In this document: positions 48,936 through 61,197 of the stretch, piece by piece
Numbering within the stretch: the stretch's first letter is position 1
Layout: each line of letters opens with the position of its first letter
Origin: Galbula dea
Lineage: Eukaryota; Chordata; Aves; Piciformes; Galbulidae
Direction: 5' to 3'
DNA length: 64,000 nucleotides
Assembly: GCA_013399015.1 (NCBI GenBank)
Contig: VWZX01006860.1
Span: forward strand, 62,001 to 126,000
Made by a program: the position numbers and the translations under genes
Notes under the pieces: generated by a model
Told to the model about the DNA's origin: nothing
The model's database searches: none
Seen by the model: only the letters and a program-made list of their open reading frames with translations

Positions 48936-49295
48936 CAAATAGGAGGTCATTTTCCCTTGTGCAGGTATTTCAGAGTGGTTGCAGTGCCAGCACTGGTAAT
49001 CTGGCATGGTATTAACCTGTGTGGCTTTGACAAACCAGAGTGAGCTGAGGAAAGGAGCAGCAAGAAGTTCAAGGATGAAGTTCTGCCAGCCAATGACAGG
49101 TAGGAGCCCATCCTAAGTGACTGAAAATCTCTGAAGTGTGTAAAAACCAAGGAAGGAAAGACAACTGTGCTGTAAACTGTAAAGAAAAGTGCTTCAGATT
49201 AAATATCAGACTGGTGATCATGGTGTAGGGCAGTCTCCAAGAAAAATAAGAGCTACTCCAGCACTTGGAGTATTTACACTTAGTATTAATGTGAT

Positions 49296-49650
49296 GAAGA
49301 GCAGCCCCAGAGGGGAGCTGCTCAATACTGAGCAAGAGCTGAAGGCTGGGGGCAAGAGGCTGGGGCCAGACTCTGCTCAGTGGTGCCCAGGGACAGCCCA
49401 AGGGGGACTGGGCACCAACTGGAAGCCAGGAGCTTCCAGCTGAGCAGGAGGAGAAGCTTGTTTGGTGTGAGGGTGTTGGAGCCCTGGCCCAGGCTGCCCA
49501 GAGAGGCTGTGGAGTCTCCTTGTGGGGAGAGATTCCAAGCCCAACTGGAGGTGACCCTGGGCAAGCTGCTGTGGGTGACCCTGCTGGAGCAGTGGGGTAG
49601 GACTGGATGATCTCCAGAGGTCCCTTCCAGCCCCTACCATTCTCTGTGAC
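49296..49650 (+). mobile_element. CR1 fragment, group G2, well kept
   Basis: agagcagccccagaggggag to the 3' end ctaccattctctgtgac with all G2 blocks present, including ccaactggaagccaggagct. The 200-residue open frame on the opposite strand (49069-49671) is mostly antisense CR1 and not a gene. Confidence 0.94.
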
Positions 49651-49654
49651 AGTG

Positions 49655-52095
49655 CCACTGTGCTGTAGCAATCCTAACTCTGGCTGGAGACCACAGTGAT
49701 ATTTCCAGCCCTGAAACTCATTTCCAATACAATTTTGGGAAGTCAGCTCACCTCCCTGTGTCTCTTGTTCCCATTAGACATTGTCTTGACTCTTTAAATG
49801 TTTAAGCTCCACAGAGCAGAGATGATCTACTTAATGGTGTTGTGTCTAGCATAAAGTGGCCTCGATTTTTGGCACTGCTGAAATAAACCCAGTATTTTTA
49901 AAGATTCTCTGTGGAGCAGACCTGCCACAGGGAGACAGAGTGCCTGAGAGGAGAGTGGATTTTATGAATACAATCTAAAGTTTGCCCTTGGGATCCTTCT
50001 GTCTGTTGTTGCTAATGAGCAGGGATTTTTTTTTCCCCTCTCTTCATCCAGTATGGAGAGCAAGAGGGAAAAGCAGGGGCCAAGGCAGCTGCATTATGAA
50101 TGAGGTGGTCATGCAGCTGGGACTGAGCTGGGCTGCCCCATGTCACTAGGATGTCACCCTCTCTGCTCCCCCACCCCAGGAAGTCAGATCAGGCAGTGCT
50201 CCTGTGGCAGTCATCCCTCTTTACTAATTGGCTCTCTAGATGTAGTAGCTGTTTGCTGGCTTTGAATACTCAATGTGCAGACCCTGGGTCCTCCTTGGGT
50301 AGACCTTCTGGAAGGGGTGGGGAAGCAAGGCTGGAAGAAAAGCTGTCCATCAGCAGAAAGAGCAAAGGCAGCCTCGAAGTTTGGTTGGTTTGACTGCAGG
50401 GAAAAGTGTGTTTGTGGAGGTTTGAAGGTTCTTTATTGATCAGCACCTGAAAGGATCTAAGAAACAAAGGCTTCCTCCTCTTTAGAGTTCACTTGCAGAA
50501 AATGGCATCACTTATTCCTTGGGAGTCTGCTTCCCAGGGAAAGGTTGATGTGCTGCATGTTCCCACTTTGCAGAGGCCAGAGGAGGGTGGGGACAACACT
50601 TTGTAGCATGGAGGAGGAAGCACTTGAAAAGAAGAAATATTTCTCTCTTCAGAGCCTTTCTCCACCTGAATTGAGAGGGAGGACCAGGGCTGGGCTGAGA
50701 AGGAGAGATTATTTCTGTCTAGTCAACTCCACTGAGACTCTGCTATTGAGATCCTCCACGTGGGGAAGGTTTCCTCCACAGGCTCCTTATGGATAAGTCC
50801 CTTGGCCAACTTGCATTTAGGTTCTTTGATGGTAAACCATTATTCCTTTGCCAGGTCACACTCAAATTCAGTATTTGATGTAGAATTCAAGTTACAAATG
50901 CAAATACTACCATGGAAAGAGGACACCTCAATGGAGACCTAGGTTTTCTCTCCGTTATGGTGTGGGTTATTGGAAGCCAAGCTAGCTCTCCTCTGAACAG
51001 GGCACAGTGTTAGAGGTCCCCAAATCATGAGTGTTGGTACTCAAAGAGCAAGCAGGGCTGTGGCTGAAGTTGGATGGAAGGTAACAAACCTGTGGAAACA
51101 ACATGCACCAAAATCAAGGAGCAGGGAAGGGGCAGAAGCTGGCATTGAGCACCACAGCAGGGAAAGGCTGTGGGAAAGCAGCAGGCACAGCTGAGTCCCT
51201 GGTTAGGGACAGAGACTAAGAAGCAGAAGAAGGTTGGATCAGGGAGCAAGGCATATGATCTGGAGTGAGTCCAGAGCAAGGGGTTTAAGTCAGAAGGCAG
51301 GGCTTCAGAGATGTCTCCTCCACCACAGTGATGTTTTCTTTCCAAGCACCTGCTTGGTGGCTGGCTGCTGAAGATAAACCTGATGGGGTCTGGTTAGGGT
51401 TTGGCAGGCAAGCAGCAGCTGTCTGCCTGCAGAAGGACTTGTCCCCACGTTGCACTTTCTCATTCTATTATTTAAACACCATCCAAGCAGGCAATGTGAT
51501 AGGAGACAGATCCTGCCCTGGAAAGCTTTCACTCCAGTGGTTTCTCTGCTGTGCACCAGAGCTGCTCACAGCTTGACAGAGATGAAATCCCTAACCTTTC
51601 TTCCTCCAAAGCTCTGCAGGCTGAGCTGTGGGAAGGCTTTTTTTGCTAGTTGCTATATGGGCTGTGATAAAGTTGTGCAGTTCCACAGTTTGGATTCCAT
51701 CTCCTCGTGGGGTTTTAGTGCATATTTTTCAGAGCTGGTTTGTTACAGAGCTGTGGTCATTTCATTTGTAGAAGCTGTTGATGGTTTGGGTGAGGGGTTT
51801 TTTTTCCTTCATAATTCACTGTGCCCCTGCTGAGCCTCTCTCTAAGATTTCTCTGTGGCTTAAGAGAGGATTTTTCTCCATAACAACCCCTTGTCCCCTT
51901 CTGCCACTGGTCCTGGGGTTTCCCCTCAATGGATTTAATGAAAATGCTCTTCAGGCTTTTTATCAGCTGAAAGCAATGAGCCTGCCTTGCTGCTGCTCTG
52001 CAAACTTTCCAGCTCATTTCTTGAAGCTGTGACCAATTCCATTCTAATGCCCTGTGATGCTGGAAGTGCAGCTTGGAATTCACTGCCTGCTGAGA
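49655..52095. other. intergenic, nothing recognised
   Basis: About 2.4 kb free of CR1. Short open frames on both strands, none with a recognisable motif. Confidence 0.5.
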
Positions 52096-52100
52096 GCAAA

Positions 52101-52361
52101 TGGGGTCCTGGCCTGGATCAGAAATGGTGTGGTCAGTAGGACTAGAGAAGTGGCTGTCCCCTGGGCCCTGGTGAGGCTGCATCTCCAATGTTGTGTTCAG
52201 TTTTGGGCCCCTCACTATAAGAAAAACATAGAGGCACTGGAGAGTGTCCAGAGAAGGGCAAGGAGGCTGGTGAAGGCTCTGGAGATAAGAGCAGCTGAGG
52301 GAACTGGGGTTGGTTAGTCTGAAGAAGAGGAGGCTCAGGGGAGACCTTAGCTCTCTCTACA
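52101..52361 (+). mobile_element. CR1 fragment, group G1, 5' part of a split copy
   Basis: tggggtcctggcctggatca through cactggagagtgtccagaga and gaagaggaggctcaggggag to ctctctaca, where an unrelated 157-bp insertion interrupts it. Confidence 0.93.
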
Positions 52362-52518
52362 TGAGAAGATTATAATATAATGAGTAGATATGAAAGGGGT
52401 TGAATTAAAGCATGGATGCTGGCAATTGTGGCATTCTCTAGCTTTGTTTTCAAAACTCCAATGTGCTTTTCTCTCAAGGTTATAAATAAATTTCCTTGGC
52501 TTATTTTTTAATTCTTTG
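52362..52518. mobile_element. unclassified repeat inserted in a CR1, copy 2
   Basis: 157 bp that separates ctctctaca from cctgaaggaggttgtggcaa, two pieces that are adjacent in uninterrupted CR1 copies. It matches 46840-46975 and was therefore mobile after this CR1 landed. A handful of CR1 bases at the join are replaced, and no clean target duplication is seen. Confidence 0.85.
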
Positions 52519-52832
52519 CCTGAAGGAGGTTGTGGCAAGATGAGGGTTGGTCTCTTCTCCTGGGTTACCAGTGACAGGACAAGAGAAATTGGCCTCAAGT
52601 TGCACCAGGGGAGGTTTAGATTGGATATCAGCAAACATTTCTTCCCTGCAAGAGCTGTTAGGCATTGGCCCAGGCTGCCCAGGGCAGTGCTGGAGTCACC
52701 ATCCCTGGAGGGGTTCCAAAAACAACTAAATGTGGTGCTTAGGGCCATGGTTTAGTAATATGGTGGGGATAGGTTGCTGGTTGGACATGATGGTCTTACA
52801 GGTCTCTTCCAAGCTTAGTGAGGCTGTGATTC
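52519..52832 (+). mobile_element. CR1 fragment, group G1, 3' part of the split copy
   Basis: Continues from cctgaaggaggttgtggcaa through ttgcaccaggggaggtttag to gatggtcttacaggtctctt and aggctgtgattcagtga. Confidence 0.93.
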
Positions 52833-52835
52833 AGT

Positions 52836-53700
52836 GAGGAAGTTCCCATGTTGATCCTCACAAGTGCACTGAGGACACAGAGAGAGACTGTGAGCTTGCC
52901 ATTGCAGCAAGCTGGCTGGAGCAGATGGAGACCCACCCCCAGCTTCTGCTGGACTGTGCTGAAACTGCTCCAGTGTGCACTATGTGTCCTACAGCCATGA
53001 ATTCTGATGGATTTTTTCCTGTAGGCTAGATAATAGATCCATAATTTTGTATCTGAGCTCCAGCTCCAGGGAGCAGCACAGGGAGAGCTGTGGATTTGTT
53101 AGGTTTTTCTCTAAATGGATGATGTTCCTGTATTTGCCCTTACAGTGCAGAGGTTTCCTGGTAGCTATAGCTGCTGGTTTGGCAGGTTTTTAGAAGGGGA
53201 TTTGATGATGTGGCTTCACTAGCTGAAGCCTAGTTGATGGTTTGGTCCCAGAAAGAATCCTGGAGAAGCCAGTTCTGTTGTTGACCTTGTCCATTGTCTT
53301 GGGGAGATGTCCCTTGGGTCCACAGAGATGCTCAGTTGCTCTACTGCTAGCAGTCATGGCCTTTGGGGTGAGGTGGCTGCCTGGCTCTGCTAAAAACTCT
53401 GTCCCCATCTTTCTTAGAGGACCACCAGTGTCCTGTAGCTCAACTAAACTGGTTTTCCAGCAGCTCAAGCTGGAGCACCCAGTATGTTGTCTTTGCCATA
53501 GTGTGTCTGCTAGGATGATGAAGCTGGGAGTCTCTTTGCCCCATTTCCCACCAGAGCTCTGCAGGATCTCATGTAATTCAGCAAGACCAACAAACCTGTT
53601 GGGCCTTGCATTGGGATTGGCATGAAGGGATGGACTTGGGACTGACCTGGGGATGTAACTATACAACCTGGAGATGTAACTGTAGCTAAGCAGTCTTCAC
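52836..53700. other. intergenic, nothing recognised
   Basis: No repeat or exon recognised. Opposing open frames at 53190-53666 and 53242-53625 mirror each other and lack similarity to known families. Confidence 0.5.
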
Positions 53701-53702
53701 AG

Positions 53703-54196
53703 TATCACACAGTGTTACAGTATTTCCTGAGCTGGAAGGGACGCACTAGGAACCTTGAGTCCAGCTCCTTCACCTGTGCAGGACACCCCAAGAGTCACCC
53801 CATGTGCCTGAGAGCATTGTCCAAAGGCTTCTTGAACTGTGCCAGGCTTGATGCTGAGACACCTTCCCTGGGGAGGCTGCTCCAGAGCCCAGCCACCCTC
53901 TGGGTGAAGAACCTTTTCCTCACCTCCAGCCTGAGCCTCCCCTGACTCAGCTTCATCCCCTTTCCCCTGGTTCTATCACTGTCCACTAGATTGAGAAGAT
54001 CAGTCCCTGCCCCTCTGCTACCCCTTGGGAGGATGTTGAAGATGGCAATGAGGTCTCCTCTCAATCTTCTCATCTTGAGGCTAAACAAACCAAGTGACCT
54101 CAGCTGCTCCTCATAAGGTTTCCCCTCCAGACCCTTCACCATCTTCATAGCCCTTCTCTAGACACTCTCCAACAGCTTAATGTCTTGCATGGTAGT
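53703..54196 (-). mobile_element. CR1 fragment, group G5, about 490 bp
   Basis: Starts atcacacagtgttacagtat. Contains gtcaccccatgtgcctgaga and tccctggggaggctgctcca, and continues further 5' than the copy at 16907, to cttctctagacactctccaa. Confidence 0.94.
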
Positions 54197-54199
54197 AGG

Positions 54200-54745
54200 C
54201 TGGTTGCCAGAGGAGGAACATGAAACACTCCCTGAGCACAGCAGGATGTACCCAGACAAGGAACAGGAATGCTAGTGGAGCAAGGACTGCAAGGCTTGGT
54301 CAAGAGCCAAAACCACTTCCTCCTCCTAGCTCTCCAGTCCTGTGCAGCTCTGGCTGTGCCAGTGACAGGCAGTCATGACCACTGAATCCTTGCAGCTAAT
54401 GACAGCTGCTCAGCAGTGCCTCTCACCCTGAGCTGAACTGAGTTAACAATCTGTTCCCAGGGAGTGAAGATGTGCCTCAATTTACCAGACTTCCAGCCTC
54501 TGGCAAGGTGCCTGCTCAGCATGCAGATGGGAGCCCCATTAACTCCATCATTGCCATCCTTGGGGGGAACAAGCAGTGCTAGCAAAATGCCCTTTGTCCT
54601 CCTGGCATCTTCTGTGGCTGTGGATCTTCCTGAATGCCTGAGGTGTGCTCTAGAAGGGGGAAAAAGTACTTTATGGCTGTGGAGTGGGAATAGCACATTT
54701 GGATTGTCTAGGATTTCCTCAGATGAATGCCAGACTTCCATTATG
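54200..54745. other. intergenic, nothing recognised
   Basis: No repeat or exon recognised in this 0.5 kb between two CR1 copies. Confidence 0.5.
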
Positions 54746-54747
54746 GT

Positions 54748-55190
54748 GTGGCCAGAGAAGGGCAGGGAAGGTGGGGAAGGGTCTAGAGCACAAGTGCTGT
54801 GAGGAGCAGCTGAGGGAACTGGCCTTGCTTAGCCTGGAGAAGAGGAGGCTCAGGGGAGACCTTTTGGCTCTCTGCAACTCCCTGAGAGGAGGCTGGAGCC
54901 AGGGGGGGCTTGGGCTCTTCTCCCAAGGAAGAGGTGGTAGGACAAGAAAATGGCCTCAAGTTATTCCAGGAGAGGTTTAGTTTGGATATTAGGAAGAGTT
55001 TCTTCCCCAAAAGGGTTGTCAAGGCCTGGCCCAGGCTGCCCAGGGCAGTGGTGGAGTCCCCATCCCTGGAGGGGTTGCAAAGCCCTGGAGATGTAGTGCT
55101 GAGGGATACAGTTTAGTGATGACCTGGCAGTGCTGGGTCAGTGGTTGGACTGGATGATCTTAAAGCTCTCTTCCAACCCAAACAACTCTG
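54748..55190 (+). mobile_element. CR1 fragment, group G1 (duplicated with its flank)
   Basis: Longer than its partner at 29783: it begins gtggccagagaagggcaggg and passes gaggaggctcaggggagacc. From cttccccaaaagggttgtc onward it matches the partner almost base for base. Confidence 0.94.
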
Positions 55191-55380
55191 TTACCATTTC
55201 CAAGAAGGACTGCAGTACTAGTTGCAGTCCCCAGCATGCTTCCTCCCAGTGATGGGCAGCTCAGAGCATGCCTTGCCCAGGACCAGCACATCTAGGTTCC
55301 TCCCAGCTGACAGGAGGAGGGAGGCTTTGTGTCCAGAGTATGTGCATGAAGGAGGTCTCAGACTCCCTCTTTTCCACACT
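55191..55380 (+). repeat. duplicated CR1 3' flank, copy 2
   Basis: Counterpart of 30027-30215, ending exactly at tccacact (55380). One copy reads tggtgggcagctcagagcat where the other reads tgatgggcagctcagagcat. Confidence 0.92.
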
Positions 55381-55480
55381 AGAGGAGGGTGCCTGCCTTA
55401 TGCTGACAGTAAGAGATGATGATCTGGCAGCCTTGGACAGCAGAAAGTCAGAATCAGTCTTCTCTTGAACAAAAACATCC

Positions 55481-55706
55481 CTGGGATGGTTCCAGGGCTG
55501 GGACATCTCCCACCTCTCTGGGCAGCCTGGGACAGTCTCTCACCACCCTCAGTGTGAAAAATTTCTTCCTTAGATCTAGGCTAAATCTCCCTCTTAGTTT
55601 CAAACCATCAGCCCTGGTCCTGTCCCAACAAGCCCTGTAAAACAGATTGTCCCAACCTTACTTCTAGGCCCCTTTAAGTACTGAAAGGCCACACTAATGT
55701 CTCCAA
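55481..55706 (-). mobile_element. CR1 fragment, group G4, tail missing
   Basis: Starts inside the element at ctgggatggttccagggctg, continues ctcaccaccctcagtgtgaa and aaccatcagccctggtcctg to tactgaaaggccacactaat. Confidence 0.92.
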
Positions 55707-56016
55707 ATCCTTACTGCTCTCCCTTTTTACAGAGCAGCAGTGAGCTGAGCTGCTTGTGAACAGCACTTTTCCTGCTCCTCTTAGCTGGGAACTGAGGAGC
55801 AGTGGCAGCAGGGTGTTAAACCACTTGCAAATAACAATTCCACCCTGAGAGCCTGAGCCTGGGACAGGCACTGAGTGAGACTGTAATTAATGCAGTTCCA
55901 CATCGCTTGACTCCATGCTCTGCAGCAGCATGTTGCAAACACTGCGGCTCCTCCACAGTGGGGAGTTACTTGCTGGGAGATAGTTCATGGGTATTTGTGT
56001 ATATGCATACAGGATT

Positions 56017-56349
56017 ACACAGAATCATGGAGTTGTGTTTGGTTGGAAGAGAGCTTTATGATCATCCAGTCCAACTGTTAGTCCAACACTGCCAGGTCAC
56101 CACTAACCCATGTCCCTCTGCACCACATCTTTGTTTTTTCAGCCCCCTCAGGGATAGGGACTCCACACTGCCCTGGGCAGCCTGGGCCAATGCCTAACAA
56201 CTCTTGCAGGGAAGAAATATTTCCTCCTCTCTAATCTAAACCTCTCCTGGTGCAACTTGAGGCCATTTCCTCTTGTCCTATCACTTCTTCCTTGGGAGAG
56301 GAGACCAACCCTCACCTGGCTCCAACCTCCTCTCAGGGAGTTGTGGAAA
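56017..56349 (-). mobile_element. CR1 fragment, group G1
   Basis: cacagaatcatggagttgtg to cctcctctcagggagttgtg, with a small deletion near 56166 (gggactccacactgccctg). Confidence 0.93.
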
Positions 56350-56732
56350 GTGGTGATACATCTACATATGTATTTTGTGGTGCATTTTTTTATATACATA
56401 TATGTTATGTGTACCTTATATCTATTTATCCATCTGTATTTGATCCCTTCTCCTCTGTAAAGCTATGAACCAGTGTGTGAATCCCTGTCTTGTGGTTTCT
56501 GGTTTGGGTAGAAGCCTTTAAGATGTTTCTCTTTCCCTTTTAAGGCTATGCAGACTATATTTTTTTGTCTAAACTTTAGCATTTCCCTGGTCAAAAGTGA
56601 ATATGGCAACCCTCATGTAAAAGGAAAGCCAAAAGTGGATCTTCTTTGATGGCTCATCCCTGACAAATCAAAAGGAATTGGACCTGGCACTCCTGTTCTG
56701 TGCAAATCTTTCCTCATTTTTCTGCCTGTTCC

Positions 56733-56825
56733 AGGATCACAGAATGTTAGAGCTTGGAAGGGACCTGGAAAGATCACCTAGTCCAATCCCCCTGCCAGAG
56801 AAGGATTCCCTACAATAGCTCACAC
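56733..56825 (-). mobile_element. CR1 tail fragment
   Basis: ggatcacagaatgttagagc, gatcacctagtccaatcccc, then similarity fades. Confidence 0.85.
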
Positions 56826-56829
56826 AAGC

Positions 56830-58630
56830 AATAAGTGTATTAGTATCTAAATCTCACTTGAGACTAAGAGCAGCCACTCCCATGGGCTGGCTGATGACTC
56901 TCCAGAGGGGAGCAGTGTTTTGGATGTGTAGAATCCACCAGGTGAAGCTGGTTACAGCTCTTCATCATTACAGGATCAAACCTGCTCTTCTCTGGCATGA
57001 ACTTCTTACTCCTCTGAGCATGTTGAATTTGTCTTTCATCTCATCTGTGCTTTCAAGCAGCAAGACCAATCCTGTTGCTAGGCTTGTGAAGCTCTGTCCA
57101 CACAGCAAAGCATTAGCTGAAGATTTCTGTGGGACATACAGGTGATATCTAGGCATATGCCTAAAGCAATGCCTGTCTGAAGTGCCCCAGGGGAGTATGT
57201 TCAGCCACAGAGGAGGAGCTCAGGGTGGGAATTGGAGGTGTCCCATTGAAGCTGCAATATGATTTTGGGTAATAGAATATGTAGTGATTTCTTGGATAGG
57301 AGTCTGTCCAGCCTGATGCTCATACTTATGGCATTCCCTTTAGTGATCAGAGAATTATTTAGGTGGGAGAAGACCTCTAAGACCATCCAGTCCAACCATT
57401 AATCCAGCACTATCAAGTCTGCTACTAAACCATGCTGCCGAGTCTCAGGTCTATCTGCCTCCATCTGTGCCACTGGAGGTTGAGCACTACCTGTGGAAAG
57501 ACAGCACAAAGAAAAGAGAGGAGGATGCTTCTTGTCATGGAAAGTCTTCTCCCCTCCCCCTGGCAGAGGAACTATTTCCAGTAAGCCAGCAGGAAGGCCA
57601 GCCCCTGCCACCAGAGAGTATTTAGAAGTAATTGAATCACTGGATTAGCTAATGCAGCATCCATTAGGAGTCCATACCATTCCCAGAGGACTCTGCAGCC
57701 ATAAAGGAGTGCGAGGAAGCCCTGAGTAGTTGATGAATGTACATAAACCTCCTGCTTCCAGGCTGTAAGCTGCTTCCTGGGTGCCACCATGAAGGTGTTG
57801 TTGGCCCTCCTCCATTCCCCTTAGCATGAGGTCTGAGGATGTCCAGATGGCCCTGAAAGGTAAAGAGAAGCCAAAGCAGTTGCTCACTCCTGCTACAGCT
57901 GATGTGGGGGTAGGGGAAATGACAGCAGAGCTCCCAACTTGGCTCCTTTCTGGGCTGAGAAGAGCAGTTGGAGTGTGCAGAAGCACTTGGGCATATCTGG
58001 ACTGGGGAGGCTTTGCGTAGGGAGAAGCAGCCGGCACCAGACTTGGCCTGGGGCATGGTGTGCCTGGCAGATGGCAGCTAGGAGTGGGTGTGCAATGTGA
58101 TGAAAGATCTAAACACAGAAGGCCAAGTCCTCAGCCAGGGGAGAAATGTGGTTTGCTGAGGATTTGCCAGCAGCTATTTCCATTCAGTGGCCGAAGCTTG
58201 TGCTAGCCACAGTGTTGTTTCAGCTGGTTGCTGGCATGAAACCCATGGGAGGGATTTGCTGTGTCTTGGGCTGGTTCTCTTCCTTGAGGAGCAGCACCAC
58301 CACCCTCCAGATGCTGCAGACTTAGGCTGTGCTTTGAGTACTGGTGGAGAAAAAAGGAGGAGCCAGCTTGGGTGCTAGGGCAAAGATCTGAGTGCTGTAG
58401 GTGGGTCTGAGGCTTCACCTTCTTCCAGATGGATCTGCTGTGTTCAGAGTGGGTAAAATGACTTTCAACAGTAGAGCTTTGATGCCAAGACCAGGCTTTC
58501 CAAAAAGAGAAGTGCAAGTTCAACTAGGTGAGAGGCTTAAATACAATACATGGGGCTGCTAATCCTAGTTCATTTACACAAGCTGCTCTGTTCTTTCTTC
58601 CACTTTTTCATGTCCTCATTTAACAAGCAA
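56830..58630. other. intergenic with one CR1 tail
   Basis: Besides the CR1 at 57345-57460 nothing is recognised. Overlapping minus-strand frames at 57572-58056 are not accompanied by splice or homology evidence. Confidence 0.5.
57345..57460 (-). mobile_element. CR1 tail fragment, group G1
   Basis: gatcagagaattatttaggt, gaccatccagtccaaccatt, ctactaaaccatgctgccga, then lost. Confidence 0.87.
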
Positions 58631-58631
58631 A

Positions 58632-58828
58632 ATAGAATCAGAGAATCATAGTGGGATAGAATGGTTTGGGTTGGAAGGGACCTTTATAAGTCATCTAGTC
58701 CAACCCCCTGCAGTCAACAGGGACATCCTCAACTAGCTCAGGTTGCTCAGAGCCCCAGACAACCTGACCTGGAATGATTCCAGGCATTCACTACCTCTCT
58801 GGGCAACCTGGGCCAGTGTTTCAGCACC
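58632..58828 (-). mobile_element. CR1 fragment, group G4, with repeated tip
   Basis: The terminus shows tandem tips (atagaatcagagaatcatag then gatagaatggtttgggttgg), followed by gcagtcaacagggacatcct and acaacctgacctggaatgat. Confidence 0.93.
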
Positions 58829-58829
58829 A

Positions 58830-59620
58830 AATGCATCAAGATTTGGTAACAACTAAAAATGTGTATGACTGAGTCTTTTCCCAACTGAGAGCTGCTGAGC
58901 CCTTTCTCTGTCTATCTGTCTTTCCCCTGGTGACCAGTTCACACATGCAATGATGGGTTGCCTTGTGCTGCTGTGGGAAAGGGAGGCCCTGTGGCAATCT
59001 AAATATGGATGCACATAAGGCAACAAATGCCACCCTTGTAAATTTTGCCATCAGCAGCTGTAGTGGGACACACTATTGCTTAGCAGGAGATGAGCTTTGT
59101 AGGCTCTGTGTGTCTGAAGGGAGAATCAGCTATTGTTTGCCACTTAAGATTTACTGCACCTCTGTTTAGGCTGAATAATTTCTCCTGAATGAGCCCTGAA
59201 ATCCTTTGCCAGTTACAGGGAGGAAAACACTCCCCAGGGAAAGAAACAACAAAACACAAAACAAAAAAGACTTTACCCTCCTGGGAAGAAAGCAGCAGGC
59301 AACAGACAGAGCAGAAGGGGGTTGAGGTTGTTTGGAGACCTCAGTGGTTCTTTATCTTTTGTCTTTACTTGCTGATGATGAACCCTGGTCGTTAGGAGCC
59401 CTTCGTTAGTGCTTAGCCCACGTGATGTGATGCTGATTTGCTAGGATCCAGTTGAGTGTCTCACTCTGGGCTCCATTCCACAGCCATTTGGGTTGGGATG
59501 GCAGAGGCAGTTGGGTGCCTCCCTGATGGGGTTTTAAGCAGCCATAAGAAAAAACAAATGCTGGCTCAGCAGTTTAATTGTCTTCTGACTTGAGGGTGAC
59601 ATCCTGCGCTTGCACATTGA
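58830..59620. other. intergenic, nothing recognised
   Basis: No repeat, exon or RNA gene recognised. Confidence 0.5.
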
Positions 59621-59621
59621 G

Positions 59622-60283
59622 GTAGAATCCTAGAACTGTCAGGGTTGGAAGGGACCTCCAAGATCATCTAGTCCCAACCCCCCTGCCTGCCAGGGACACC
59701 TCCCACTAGAGCAGGTTGCCCACAGCCCCATCCAGCCTGGCCTTCAAAGCTTCCAGGGCTGGAGCTTCCACAACCTCTCTGGGCAACCTGTTCCAGTGTC
59801 TTCCCCACCCTAACAGGGAAGAACTTCCTCCTAATATCCAATCTAAACCCACCCTCCTCTAGCTTGCATCCATTCCCCCTAGTCCTATCCCTACCTGACC
59901 TCCTAAGCAGTCCCTCCCCAGCTTTGTTGTAGCCCCTGCAGATACTGGAAGGCCACAAGAAGGTCTCCCTGGAGCCTTCTCTTCTCCAGACCGAAAAACC
60001 CCAACTGTCTCAGCCTGTCCTCATAGCAGAGGTGCTCCAGTCCTCTGCTTATTCTCCTGGCCCTTCTTTGGACTTGCTCCAGCACTTCCATATCCCTCCT
60101 GTAATAGTGGCTCCAGAACTGGACACAACATTCCAGCTGGAGCCTCACTAGAGCAGAGAAGAGGGGGAGAATCACCTCCCTCCACCTGCTGGCCACCATC
60201 CTCTTGCTGCAGCCCAGGGATATGGTTTGCCCTCTGGGCTGCAGGTTCAAGATGTTTTCCTTTGTCCTAGAAGTCATGTTCAG
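59622..60283 (-). mobile_element. CR1 fragment, group G3, longest copy (about 660 bp)
   Basis: From the tip tagaatcctagaactgtcag through cagggacacctcccactaga and gaccctgttttgg-like equivalents to gaatcacctccctccacctg and atgttttcctttgtcctaga. The minus-strand open frames at 59668-59958 and 59903-60277 are CR1 coding or noncoding sequence, not host genes. Confidence 0.94.
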
Positions 60284-60284
60284 G

Positions 60285-61020
60285 ATGGGTGGGGGTTAGC
60301 TTGTGCCCATTTTTAGATCATTTATGTGGTGAAGTAGTTGTGCAGGCTGTGCAAGGAAGAGAGAGAGACCCTGCACTGGTCCTTGGGGCTCACCTAAGTG
60401 AAGGAAACTCCAGAGGCATGATGAGTATTTGTGGACTGCAAGGGCTGTCACCAGTGATGGCTACTTTGCAAGCAAAGGTGGTAAGGACTGAAATCAAACC
60501 CTGCAGGGCTGAGGGACTATACTGAAGCTTATTTAGTATTTTATCTCTCAGTTGTGCTAAGTGTTAGTTGAACCATTTGAGAAAAGCCTTTTCCCTCATC
60601 ATCCAAACTATCTCCCAGCTTCTGCAGGCTCTGAGTCCCTGGAACATCAAGGCAGGTGTGAGTCAAAGCACTGGATCTGCTGCTGGAATCTGCTGAGGAG
60701 AGATTTGTCCAGCAAAACAGTCCTGGTCCAGCTTAGGCATAGAACTGGATGGGCAAAAATGGGGAAGAAAAGAGTCTTTTTGTTTGTTCAGCAGGGGATT
60801 TCTGTTTAATCAGCAGTTGTTTTCAAAACCAAACACTAGCTGCCATGAGCCAAGGTCCAGAAAACATAAATATCTGGGCCCTCTTCCAGGGTTGTGGCTG
60901 AGCTCCAAACTGTTTGTGAGGAGGGAGGAGGTGGGAAAGTGGCTCCTGATGCTCTGCAGTTGGCAGGACTGGGGTTTGCAGCAGTACAGTGACAGTATTT
61001 GTCATCTCTGGCCCATGGGG
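60285..61020. other. intergenic, nothing recognised
   Basis: No repeat or exon recognised in this 0.7 kb. Confidence 0.5.
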
Positions 61021-61023
61021 CAG

Positions 61024-61197
61024 GATTGGAACTGATTGCCCAGGGCAGTGGTGAAGTCACTATCCCTGGAGGTGTTTAAAAGACATGTAGAGGTAGTGCT
61101 GAGGGACATGGCTCAGTAGTGGACTTGGCAATGTTATGTTTATGGTTGAACTCAATGATTGTGAAGTTCTTTTCCAGTCTAAATGGTTCTATGGTTG
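61024..61197 (+). mobile_element. CR1 tail fragment, group G1
   Basis: attgcccagggcagtggtga, ccctggaggtgtttaaaaga, gttgaactcaatgattgtga, ending aaatggttctatgg. It is closest to the classic chicken-type CR1 consensus. Confidence 0.93.

Noticed and set aside
49069..49671. 200-codon minus-strand open frame
   Set aside because: Most of it is the antisense of the CR1 copy at 49296-49650.
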